Below, piece after piece: positions 56,665 through 64,000 of a DNA stretch of 64,000 bases. Under the pieces are notes generated by a model that was not told the origin of the DNA, searched no databases, and was given only the letters and a program-made list of their open reading frames with translations. How positions within the stretch are numbered: the stretch's first letter is position 1; the number at the start of each line of letters is the position of its first letter. A program made the translations under genes and the position numbers. This DNA comes from Prochlorococcus marinus CUG1417 (GTDB lineage: Bacteria > Cyanobacteriota > Cyanobacteriia > PCC-6307 > Cyanobiaceae), in the NCBI RefSeq assembly GCF_017695975.1, contig NZ_JAAORN010000002.1, positions 186,001 through 250,000 of the forward strand, in the 5' to 3' direction.

Positions 56665-56760
56665 TGACTCGGTTATCTCGCCTGCCTCAAGCATCCCTTG
56701 TGGCTGCTACCTTCCGGTCCTGACCAGGTTTAGGCGTTAAAACCGCGAAAGGCCGAGTCA
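56665..56760 (-). ncRNA. ffs: Signal recognition particle RNA (small bacterial type)
   Basis: On the minus strand, the region contains GGTCAGGACCGGAAGGTAGC, the near-invariant domain IV loop that binds Ffh. The ends TGACTCGG and CCGAGTCA pair to close the molecule, giving a roughly 96-nt RNA. It lies between ftsZ and panB but reads opposite to both. Ffh is encoded at 28625. Confidence 0.95.
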
Positions 56761-56806
56761 TGAACATTTTAGCAATTCTTGATTAAAAAAGATACATAAA
56801 TTTATT

Positions 56807-57580
56807 ATGTTACCCTCAGACTTAGTTAATTATAAAAAAGAATCTAGAAAAATTATTGCACTAACTGCATGGGACTCAATATCAGGATCTATCGTAGAAA
56901 AAGCCAATGTTGATCTCGTCCTAGTAGGAGATTCCTTAGCAATGGTCTGCTTAGGATACAAATCAACATTGCCATTAACTTTAGAAAACATAATTTATCA
57001 TACTAATGCTGTTTCAAGAGGATTTAAAAAGAATATTGATGAACAACCTTTGATCGTTTCAGATATGCCTTTCCTGACATACCAATGTGGAGAGGATAAA
57101 GCTGTTGAGTATGCAGGGAAAATCATTCAGAACACATATGCAAAAGCTGTAAAAGTAGAAGGAGCTGAACCAGAAATACAAAAAGTTATTTCTAGATTAA
57201 TTAGAATGGGAATCCCTGTTATGGGTCATATAGGTCTTACACCACAAAGCTATCTAAACATTGGATTAAAGAAACAAGGAGAAAGCATAGAAAGCCAAGA
57301 AAAAATCAAGAAAGAGGCTTCTATCCTTGAAAAATTAGGATGTTTTTCAATAGTTGTTGAACATATTCCTGATTTTCTTGCTAAAGAAATACAAAATTCT
57401 TTAACAATTCCAACAATAGGTATTGGTGCAGGTAATTATTGCGATGGACAAGTAAGAGTAACGGCAGATTTGTTAGGCCTCAATGATGATCAACCACCAT
57501 TTTGCAAACCGATTATTCAAGGTAAGAAATTATTTAAGGATAAATTAAAAGAATGGGTAGACTCTGAAAGACTTAACTAA
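56807..57580 (+). CDS. panB: 3-methyl-2-oxobutanoate hydroxymethyltransferase
   Basis: First step of pantothenate synthesis: hydroxymethylates ketoisovalerate. The 257-residue TIM barrel has ALTAWDSISGSIVEKANVDLVLVGDSLAM near the start, SDMPFLTYQ, AVKVEGAEPEIQK, PVMGHIGLTPQSYLNIG and IPTIGIGAGNYCDGQV, covering the metal and substrate loops. Length is typical. It is preceded by the opposite-strand SRP RNA and followed by a 349-base gap. ATG at 56807. Confidence 0.95.
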   Translation: MLPSDLVNYKKESRKIIALTAWDSISGSIVEKANVDLVLVGDSLAMVCLGYKSTLPLTLENIIYHTNAVSRGFKKNIDEQPLIVSDMPFLTYQCGEDKAVEYAGKIIQNTYAKAVKVEGAEPEIQKVISRLIRMGIPVMGHIGLTPQSYLNIGLKKQGESIESQEKIKKEASILEKLGCFSIVVEHIPDFLAKEIQNSLTIPTIGIGAGNYCDGQVRVTADLLGLNDDQPPFCKPIIQGKKLFKDKLKEWVDSERLN

Positions 57581-57929
57581 TTAAAAACATTTATACAAAA
57601 AGTAAAATAACTCGAGGACGTAGTATTCACCAATGTTTATTTGGTAGTGAAGTATCTTGAGAAAGTTTCATTTTTTCCTATTTTTGATATTTAAAAATAA
57701 GTTTGTATAGTTTGCAATAACTAATAACAGCAAAAGAAATGTATTAATAGACATTAAAAAGAAAGCTAGTTACACCCTCTAATTTAGATCGTCTGTCAAT
57801 CTTTTATAAACAAAAAATTTCTTTACGCTTTGTTAAAGAAGTTTTTACGGCAATTTGTAAAATTATTTAAAACAACACAAGTACCAGTGATGCCTTAGGT
57901 TTTGACTTAATTAAATAGATATAATTAAT
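57581..57929. other. Long intergenic gap with imperfect hairpins
   Basis: No convincing open frame. Two structured parts are visible. The first, 57611-57661, is a long imperfect hairpin: outer CTCGAG against CTTGAG, inner TTCACCAA (57626-57633) against TTGGTAGTGAA (57641-57651). The second, 57818-57840, pairs TTCTTTA with TAAAGAA and is followed by GTTTTTA. Together they could bound a small RNA of about 230 nt, but no promoter is clear. Confidence 0.4.
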
Positions 57930-59153
57930 TTAATTAATCTCATCCCACCACTTAAACATAGAAACAAGAACTTGATTGCTCAGTTCCATTCCTTTAGGCT
58001 CACTTAAAAAGAATCTATCCCCCTTTCTCACTAATAGTCCACTTTCAAGAAATCTTTCCCATTCTTCTAGTAATTTACTAAAGTTTCTTGCAAATTTTTT
58101 GTTTTCCCAGTTTTGCTCTTTAAACACTTCTTTTATATCTAGACCCTCTTTGAGTCTTAATCCCAACATTATTTTCTCATCAAGTTCTTTATAGACAAAA
58201 TCCTTATTAATTAGTGATGAATCCAAATTAAGTTCGTATTGTCTATTTACCCATTCTTTATACTCTTTACTAGTCCTTGGTCTGGTAAATTTTTCCCCCC
58301 ATGGTGAACTAGTAGAACCCTGACCAAAACTCCACCAGCCCGAACCACTCCAATAAACTCTATTATGTCTCGATTGATGGCCTGGGAGACAATAGTTTGA
58401 AATCTCATATCTTGAGTATCCTGATTTCTTTAAAATAAAATGAGTTGATAAACTATTTCTAAAAGCCTCTTCATCATTTGGAAGTTCTAATTTCCCTAAA
58501 CTAATTAATCTTTTAAAAACAGTTCCATTTTCAATATTTAGATCGTAGATGGATATATGAGGTGGTGAAAAAGTTATTGCTTTTTTTAAGTCATCTTGCC
58601 ATTCTTTAAATCCACTAAGTGGTAAATTTTGAATTAAATCTAAGCTCCAACTTTTTATTAACCCAGAATCATATACCTTCTTCAACCATAAACAAGATTT
58701 TTCAGCATCTTCTTTCAAATGTCTCCTTCCAGACTTTTGAAGTATCTGATTATTAAAACTTTGCACTCCGAGGCTAAATCTATTTATCCCAGCACTTATG
58801 AAACCATAAAGATCATCTTCAGTAAAACTAGCTGGATCAACCTCCATCGTAATTTCAGCACCATAGTCAACTCCATAATTTTCTTTAAAAATGTCAATTA
58901 ACTCTTTAATTTGTTGTGGATTTAAAATTGATGGTGTACCTCCACCTACATAAATTGTCGAAAGAGATGATTTATGCTTAATCGACAATATTTCTTTATA
59001 TAAAAAGTACATATATCTTTTGACAGTTTTGCTTCCATAACCTTGTAAAGTTTCAACTTTTTCTCCTAGTGGAATAACTGCAAAATCACAATAAAAACAC
59101 CTTCTATGGCAAAAAGGGATATGTATATAAGCACTTCTTGGAAACTTATTCAT
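57930..59153 (-). CDS. hemW: Radical SAM protein HemW (coproporphyrinogen III oxidase-like)
   Basis: HemW-type radical-SAM protein, a heme chaperone in better-studied bacteria, often misnamed HemN. The 407 residues have the triad IPFCHRRCFYCDFAVIP near 11-27, then YVGGGTPSILNPQQI, a second SAM-fold motif RFSLGVQSFN, and WSLDLIQNLPLSG. The extra cysteine preceding the triad, required in true HemN, is not seen, in line with HemW. ATG at 59153. It diverges from the PIN/TRAM gene. Confidence 0.9.
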   Translation of the reverse strand: MNKFPRSAYIHIPFCHRRCFYCDFAVIPLGEKVETLQGYGSKTVKRYMYFLYKEILSIKHKSSLSTIYVGGGTPSILNPQQIKELIDIFKENYGVDYGAEITMEVDPASFTEDDLYGFISAGINRFSLGVQSFNNQILQKSGRRHLKEDAEKSCLWLKKVYDSGLIKSWSLDLIQNLPLSGFKEWQDDLKKAITFSPPHISIYDLNIENGTVFKRLISLGKLELPNDEEAFRNSLSTHFILKKSGYSRYEISNYCLPGHQSRHNRVYWSGSGWWSFGQGSTSSPWGEKFTRPRTSKEYKEWVNRQYELNLDSSLINKDFVYKELDEKIMLGLRLKEGLDIKEVFKEQNWENKKFARNFSKLLEEWERFLESGLLVRKGDRFFLSEPKGMELSNQVLVSMFKWWDEIN

Positions 59154-59250
59154 AATCTAAATACATTTTTAAGCTCTGCAAAACAATACTAAGGATGGAA
59201 AAAATAAAATCCTTATTTACTCAATTAATAAATCCTAGTAGATTATAGAT

Positions 59251-60360
59251 ATGACAGATATCTTAGTATTAATTTTATTTGTATTGTCTGGGGCTGCTTC
59301 AGGATGGCTTGGGGTTGATTTATTGCCAGTGGACATACTCAAACAGGTGTCTAATGTAGAGGGTTTTAGAATTGTTTTAGCAATAATAGGTTTTTTCATA
59401 GGATTAGCAGCTGGTTTTGTATTCCTTCAACTTAGAAAAACATTTCTTGATCAAATAAGGACAATGCCTACGGATTTATTAATAAGTAGGTCAGTTGGCT
59501 TAATTTTAGGATTGTTAGTTGCAAATCTCCTGCTTGCTCCAATACTGTTAATCCCCTTCCCTAGAGAAGTCTTTTATGCAAAACCCTTAGCGGCTATATT
59601 AAGCAATATTTTCTTTGGAGTTCTTGGTTATAAATTAGCAGATACCCATGGAAGAACATTATTGCGATTATTCAATCCAAATAATACCGATGCATACTTA
59701 GTTAATGAAGGGATTCTCCCTGCTGCAAGTCCAAAAATTCTTGATACCAGTGTAATTATTGATGGCAGAATAAACGGTCTATTAAGTTGCGGCTTATTAG
59801 AAGGACAATTAATTGTTGCTCAAAGTGTAATTGATGAATTACAAACTTTAGCTGACTCAAGTAGTAACGAAAAAAGATCTAAGGGCAGAAGAGGTTTAAA
59901 ATTATTAAAAGAATTGAGAGATTTATACGGAAGAAGACTTGTAATAAACCCAACAAAGTATGAAGGCAATGGGGTTGATGAAAAACTCCTAAAAATCACT
60001 GAGGATATGGCAGGAACTTTAATTACAGCTGATTATAATCTATCTCAGATTGCAGAAGTCAAAGAATTAAAAGTTATGAATTTGAGTGATTTAGTTATTG
60101 CTCTACGACCAGAGGTACAGCCAGGAGAATCTCTCAATATAAAAATTGTAAGAGAGGGTAAAGAAAAAATGCAAGGTATTGGATATTTAGATGATGGAAC
60201 AATGGTTGTAATTGACGAAGCAAAGAATTTTGTTGGAAGCAGATTAGATATTGTTATTACAGGAGCACTACAAACTCCTACAGGAAGAATGGTCTTTGGA
60301 AAACTGATAAATAATCCTGAGTCAAACAAATCTTTAAAATCACCAGCAACAAAGGGCTAA
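59251..60360 (+). CDS. PIN/TRAM domain membrane protein (YacL-like)
   Basis: A 369-residue membrane-anchored putative RNase. Four N-terminal helices (about 1-130), then a PIN nuclease domain with the acidic residues in ILDTSVIIDGRINGLL near 166-181 and LITADYNLSQIA near 258-269, and a C-terminal TRAM RNA-binding domain (about 290-345; GIGYLDDGTMVVIDEA). This is the layout of the YacL family seen in cyanobacteria and Gram-positive bacteria. RNA target unknown. ATG at 59251; it precedes clpR by 40 bases. Confidence 0.88.
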   Translation: MTDILVLILFVLSGAASGWLGVDLLPVDILKQVSNVEGFRIVLAIIGFFIGLAAGFVFLQLRKTFLDQIRTMPTDLLISRSVGLILGLLVANLLLAPILLIPFPREVFYAKPLAAILSNIFFGVLGYKLADTHGRTLLRLFNPNNTDAYLVNEGILPAASPKILDTSVIIDGRINGLLSCGLLEGQLIVAQSVIDELQTLADSSSNEKRSKGRRGLKLLKELRDLYGRRLVINPTKYEGNGVDEKLLKITEDMAGTLITADYNLSQIAEVKELKVMNLSDLVIALRPEVQPGESLNIKIVREGKEKMQGIGYLDDGTMVVIDEAKNFVGSRLDIVITGALQTPTGRMVFGKLINNPESNKSLKSPATKG

Positions 60361-60400
60361 ATCTAGCTAGAATCAAATCAACTTTAATTTTGTGATACAC

Positions 60401-61063
60401 ATGACTGTATCTGCTCCTTATTACGGCGAAAATACCGTTATGAGGACCCCGCCCCCTGATCTACCCTCTCTTTTGCTAAAAGAAAGAATTGTCTATCTTG
60501 GTTTACCATTATTTTCAGACGATGATGCAAAAAGACAACTAGGAATGGATGTTACTGAGCTAATCATTGCTCAGCTTCTTTACCTAGAGTTTGAAGATCC
60601 AGAAAAGCCAATTTATTTTTACATAAACTCAACAGGGACAAGCTGGTACACTGGAGACGCAGTTGGGTTTGAAACAGAAGCTTTTGCTATATGCGATACA
60701 ATAAGCTACATTAAACCTCCCGTACATACGATCTGTATAGGTCAAGCAATGGGAACAGCAGCAGTTATCCTCTCATCTGGAACTAAGGGGCAAAGAGCGG
60801 CTCTTCCTCATGCCTCTATTGTTTTACATCAACCTATTAGCGGAGCTAGAGGTCAAGCAACCGATATTCAAATAAGAGCTGAGGAAGTTTTGAAAAATAA
60901 AAAATCAATGCTAGAGATTCTCTCTCGCAATACTGGAAAAACTATCGAAGAACTTTCAAAAGACTCAGACAGGATGAGTTATCTTAACCCTCAAGAAGCT
61001 TTAGATTATGGAGTTATCGATAGAATACTCACAAGTCAAAAAGATTTGCCTACTCAAATTTAA
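60401..61063 (+). CDS. clpR: ClpR, inactive ClpP-like subunit
   Basis: Non-catalytic partner in the cyanobacterial ClpP3/ClpR protease. From ATG 60401 it has 220 residues. It aligns along its length with ClpP, but the nucleophile region reads [12 protein letters not shown], where an active subunit has [11 protein letters not shown], so the catalytic serine is missing. The His region ([10 protein letters not shown]) is kept. A GTG three codons upstream is a weaker start. It precedes the active clpP by 26 bases and is surely co-transcribed. Confidence 0.92.
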   Translation: MTVSAPYYGENTVMRTPPPDLPSLLLKERIVYLGLPLFSDDDAKRQLGMDVTELIIAQLLYLEFEDPEKPIYFYINSTGTSWYTGDAVGFETEAFAICDTISYIKPPVHTICIGQAMGTAAVILSSGTKGQRAALPHASIVLHQPISGARGQATDIQIRAEEVLKNKKSMLEILSRNTGKTIEELSKDSDRMSYLNPQEALDYGVIDRILTSQKDLPTQI

Positions 61064-61089
61064 CTCTCACAAAAAACTACTTTAAAACC

Positions 61090-61701
61090 ATGCCAATAGG
61101 AACCCCAAGTGTGCCTTACAGACTTCCAGGAAGTCAATATGAAAGATGGGTGGACATATATACAAGACTAGGTGTTGAAAGAATCCTCTTTCTTGGACAA
61201 GAAGTTAATGATGGTATTGCTAATAGCCTTGTTGCTCAGATGCTTTATCTTGATTCTGATGACAATTCCAAACCTATCTATCTCTATATAAATAGCCCAG
61301 GAGGATCAGTAACTGCGGGCTTGGCTATCTACGATACAATTAAATACGTAAAGAGTGATGTGGTAACCATATGCGTAGGCCTCGCAGCTTCCATGGGTGC
61401 GTTTCTATTGGCTGCTGGAACCAAAGGCAAAAGAGTCGCTTTACCTCACAGCAGAATAATGATTCATCAACCTCTTGGAGGAACATCTCAACGTCAAGCA
61501 AGTGATATTGAAATAGAAGCTAAAGAAATTTTAAGAATCAAAGATATGTTAAATATGTCTATGGCGGACATGACAGGTCAATCTTTTGAAAAAATTGAGA
61601 AGGATACTGATAGAGATTATTTTTTAAGCGCAGAAGAGGCAAAAAATTATGGCCTGATTGATAGAGTAATTACTCATCCAAGCGAAGCAAATCAGCCTTG
61701 A
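61090..61701 (+). CDS. clpP: ATP-dependent Clp protease proteolytic subunit
   Basis: Active serine protease subunit (ClpP3 type by its pairing with ClpR). The 203 residues have [19 protein letters not shown], the catalytic Ser in [14 protein letters not shown] near 96-109, His in [13 protein letters not shown] near 121-133, and the Asp region [20 protein letters not shown]. Length is normal. With ClpR it should form a mixed heptameric core, with a Clp ATPase coded elsewhere. ATG at 61090. Confidence 0.95.
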   Translation: MPIGTPSVPYRLPGSQYERWVDIYTRLGVERILFLGQEVNDGIANSLVAQMLYLDSDDNSKPIYLYINSPGGSVTAGLAIYDTIKYVKSDVVTICVGLAASMGAFLLAAGTKGKRVALPHSRIMIHQPLGGTSQRQASDIEIEAKEILRIKDMLNMSMADMTGQSFEKIEKDTDRDYFLSAEEAKNYGLIDRVITHPSEANQP

Positions 61702-61811
61702 TTTTTCTAGACAAATATTTTAATTTTCATTTTTAAATTACAAATTTATTGGTTTATTTACACATTTAATGTCTAAAATATTAATTATCAAATGCAAAGA
61801 AGCTACAACTA

Positions 61812-62801
61812 ATGACCCAACTCTTTTACGACACAGATGCAGATCTAAGTCTTCTTAATAATAAAACAATAGCGATAATAGGATATGGATCACAAGGTCA
61901 TGCGCATGCCCTGAATTTAAAAGATAGTGGAATGGATGTAATTATAGGATTATATAAAGGTAGTAAGTCTGAAAGTAAAGCTATCAAAGATGGTCTAGAA
62001 GTGTTTAGTGTTTCTGAAGCTTGCGAAAAAGCGGACTGGATTATGATTCTCCTCCCAGATGAGTTTCAGAAGGATGTTTACCTGAAAGAAATAGAACCAA
62101 ACTTAAAAGAAGGTAAGATATTAAGTTTTGCTCATGGCTTTAATATAAGATTCGGACTTATCAACCCTCCTAGTTTTGTAGACGTTGTGATGATTGCCCC
62201 AAAAGGACCTGGACACACTGTTCGTTGGGAATATCAGAATGGTCAAGGAGTTCCAGCATTGTTTGCTGTAGAACAGGATTCTTCAGGTAAAGCAAGATCA
62301 TTAGCAATGGCTTACGCTAAAGGGATTGGAGGAACGAGAGCTGGGATACTTGAAACAAACTTTAAAGAAGAAACAGAGACTGATTTATTTGGAGAACAAG
62401 CGGTTTTATGCGGAGGCTTATCAGAACTTGTCAAGTCAGGCTTCGAAACACTTGTAGAGGCAGGTTATCAACCAGAACTTGCTTACTTTGAATGCTTACA
62501 TGAGGTTAAACTAATAGTTGATCTAATGGTGAAGGGTGGCTTATCTCAAATGAGAGATTCCATTTCTAATACTGCAGAATATGGAGATTATGTAAGTGGT
62601 AAAAGACTTATCAATAGTGATACAAAGAAAGAAATGCAGAAAATTTTAAAAGATATTCAAGATGGAACTTTCGCTAAAAATTTTGTAGAAGAATGCGATA
62701 AAAATAAACCCTTAATGACAAAATTAAGAGAGGAGAACTCAAAACATGAAATTGAGAAAGTCGGTAAAGGTCTGCGCTCGATGTTTAGTTGGCTGAAATA
62801 A
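61812..62801 (+). CDS. ilvC: Ketol-acid reductoisomerase
   Basis: NADPH-dependent isomeroreductase of valine, leucine and isoleucine synthesis. The 329-residue class I enzyme has the nucleotide fingerprint [19 protein letters not shown] near 22-40, [20 protein letters not shown] near 131-150, and metal-binding [12 protein letters not shown] near 189-200. Product precursors also feed panB. Its last 13 bases overlap the cobD start. ATG at 61812. Confidence 0.96.
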   Translation: MTQLFYDTDADLSLLNNKTIAIIGYGSQGHAHALNLKDSGMDVIIGLYKGSKSESKAIKDGLEVFSVSEACEKADWIMILLPDEFQKDVYLKEIEPNLKEGKILSFAHGFNIRFGLINPPSFVDVVMIAPKGPGHTVRWEYQNGQGVPALFAVEQDSSGKARSLAMAYAKGIGGTRAGILETNFKEETETDLFGEQAVLCGGLSELVKSGFETLVEAGYQPELAYFECLHEVKLIVDLMVKGGLSQMRDSISNTAEYGDYVSGKRLINSDTKKEMQKILKDIQDGTFAKNFVEECDKNKPLMTKLREENSKHEIEKVGKGLRSMFSWLK

Positions 62802-63814
62802 ATTTATTTTTAATATTTCTTGGATCTATTGGTTTTGATTTGTTAATCGGCGATCCAAAATTCTTAATCCACCCTGTTCAAATAATTGGTTTTTACATAA
62901 GCAAAATATCTGATTACTTCATAAAAAATTTTGGAGAAAATAAAAAAATATTATTTTGGGGAGGTTTATTTATCGCTATATCTACTATCGGAATTAGTTT
63001 TAGTTTAGGGAAATTGATAGAACTAAGTTATTTGCAATCAAGAAACCATTTTTTTAGTGGATTATTAATTTTTTTTGGACTTTCAAGTTGTATTGCTTCC
63101 AAGGGACTTATTACAAGTGTTAAAGAGATTGCAGAGCTAATAGAACGCAAGGAAATTAATGACCAAAATAAAAGACTAATCAAAGATAAGGTTCAAAGAA
63201 TAGTAAGTAGGGATGTAAAATCTTCTTCCATAAAACATCTCATGAGATCAAGTGCCGAGAGTCTTACAGAAAATTCTGTTGATGGAATATTTGGGCCATT
63301 ATTTTGGATTTTTATTGGAATTGTTTTTATAAAGTTTTCAGTTTATCTTCCAGGTCCTTTGTCACTTGGTTTTTCTTATAAAGCTATAAGTACATTAGAT
63401 TCAATGATAGGTTACAAATATAATTATTTTAGATATTTAGGTTTTTTCAGTGCAAAAATCGAAGATATTTTTACATTCGTCCCTTCAAGATTAGTTTTAA
63501 TCTCATTACCTTTAGTAAGTGACAAAGTTAATGAGTCTATATCAATTATAAAAAACAGTTATCTTGATGGTAAAAAATATGATTCGCCTAATGCGGGGCT
63601 TTCAGAAGCTATATTCGCTTATGTTTCCGATATTAAATTGGGAGGTAAAAGTAAATATAAAAATAAAATTATTGAAAAGCCAATAATCAATGCGACTGGA
63701 GATAATTGCAATGAAGAAAAAATTAAGTTAATTTGTCAATTAATTTTGAGATTACAATTTTTATGGATAATAATTTTTGTCTTAGTTTTTTTTATTATCT
63801 CGAGTTTTATTTAA
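62789..63814 (+). CDS. cobD: Adenosylcobinamide-phosphate synthase (CbiB/CobD)
   Basis: Membrane enzyme that attaches the aminopropanol arm to adenosylcobyric acid in corrin synthesis. The 341 residues have several hydrophobic helices and the family stretches [18 protein letters not shown] near 18-35, [20 protein letters not shown] near 152-171, [21 protein letters not shown] and [11 protein letters not shown]. The frame starts with TTG at 62789 inside ilvC; no better start precedes the conserved part. The cobL gene at 15154 serves the same pathway. Confidence 0.92.
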   Translation: MAEINLFLIFLGSIGFDLLIGDPKFLIHPVQIIGFYISKISDYFIKNFGENKKILFWGGLFIAISTIGISFSLGKLIELSYLQSRNHFFSGLLIFFGLSSCIASKGLITSVKEIAELIERKEINDQNKRLIKDKVQRIVSRDVKSSSIKHLMRSSAESLTENSVDGIFGPLFWIFIGIVFIKFSVYLPGPLSLGFSYKAISTLDSMIGYKYNYFRYLGFFSAKIEDIFTFVPSRLVLISLPLVSDKVNESISIIKNSYLDGKKYDSPNAGLSEAIFAYVSDIKLGGKSKYKNKIIEKPIINATGDNCNEEKIKLICQLILRLQFLWIIIFVLVFFIISSFI

Positions 63815-63858
63815 TGATAAATTAGCCTAAAAATTATTAATATAAATAAAAAGACTTT

Positions 63859-64000
63859 ATGCAAGAAAAAGACTCTCCAATCGAAAATCAAAATGATGGT
63901 TTCGCTAATAATTCAGCATCTGATAATGAATACTCAAAATGGGTAGACAATCAGGGGGATGAAGTAAAGAATGTTTTTGGATTTAATAGCAGCGCTGAGC
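63859..64000 (+). CDS. Unidentified gene, 5' part only
   Basis: An open frame from ATG 63859 to the window edge, 47 residues seen, beginning MQEKDSPIENQNDG and rich in Asn, Ser, Asp and Glu, so probably a disordered N-terminal extension. It starts 45 bases after cobD. No family can be named from this part; the rest lies outside the window. Confidence 0.55.
   Translation, partial: MQEKDSPIENQNDGFANNSASDNEYSKWVDNQGDEVKNVFGFNSSAE

Noticed and set aside
59190-59215. TAAGGAT / ATCCTTA inverted repeat between hemW and the PIN/TRAM gene
   Set aside because: Seven base pairs with a 12-base loop in an AT-rich spacer; too weak to call a terminator or operator.
61714-61782. Inverted AATATTTTA / TAAAATATT before ilvC
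   Set aside because: Arms are pure AT and 51 bases apart; expected by chance at this composition.

Overview
The window reads as a chromosomal segment of a picocyanobacterium, very probably Prochlorococcus of the high-light-adapted, low-GC kind. The reasons are the strongly AT-rich DNA, tight gene packing with many non-ATG starts, a nickel superoxide dismutase with its maturation protease and nickel permease, a cyanobacterial ARC6-type division protein (ZipN/Ftn2), an inactive ClpR beside an active ClpP, a CpmA homologue, the CobL fusion, and several small families seen only in cyanobacteria. The assignment rests on protein recognition, not on a database search.

Layout. (1) 1-9.6 kb is an accessory surface-polysaccharide block: a GT4 glycosyltransferase, two polytopic membrane proteins, GalE, a UDP-galactopyranose-mutase-like flavoprotein, a GtrA protein, UDP-glucose dehydrogenase and UDP-xylose synthase. 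(2) 9.6-30 kb is housekeeping: lexA with a strong inverted-repeat operator, argF, ftsH, ribD, cobL, nadK, pheS, surE, ribF, thiE-thiS, the coupled run era / trmD-ispF (one open frame) / TIGR03792 / cpmA, phoH, rpsP and ffh. (3) 30-46 kb holds zipN, pdhA, a group 2 sigma factor, nnrDE, mnmA, lnt, an FKBP isomerase, the nickel cluster sodN-sodX-nickel permease, trpC, lpdA, a SpoU-type methyltransferase and murA. (4) 46-64 kb holds tRNA-Leu(CAA), argD, folC, an FAD oxidase, an amidohydrolase, tRNA-His(GTG), miaB, ddl, ftsQ, ftsZ, the SRP RNA, panB, hemW, a PIN/TRAM protein, clpR-clpP, ilvC, cobD and the first 47 codons of an unidentified gene.

How the genes work together. The left block can make UDP-galactose, UDP-glucuronate and UDP-xylose and seems to carry a lipid-linked sugar transfer machinery. 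Both halves of the signal recognition particle (ffh and its RNA) are present, as are ZipN, FtsQ and FtsZ of the divisome, MurA and Ddl of peptidoglycan synthesis, and SodN/SodX with a nickel permease. No rRNA, insertion sequence, phage gene or CRISPR array was seen.

I did not find a clearly new multi-gene system. The best leads are: a gap-free trmD-ispF frame; two genes (sodX and the SpoU methyltransferase) whose essential N-terminal codons lie upstream of any usual start codon; a long hairpin ending three bases before murA; a palindrome between ugd and the UDP-xylose synthase gene; two tiny overlapping membrane-protein frames downstream of murA; and a structured 350-base gap after panB.
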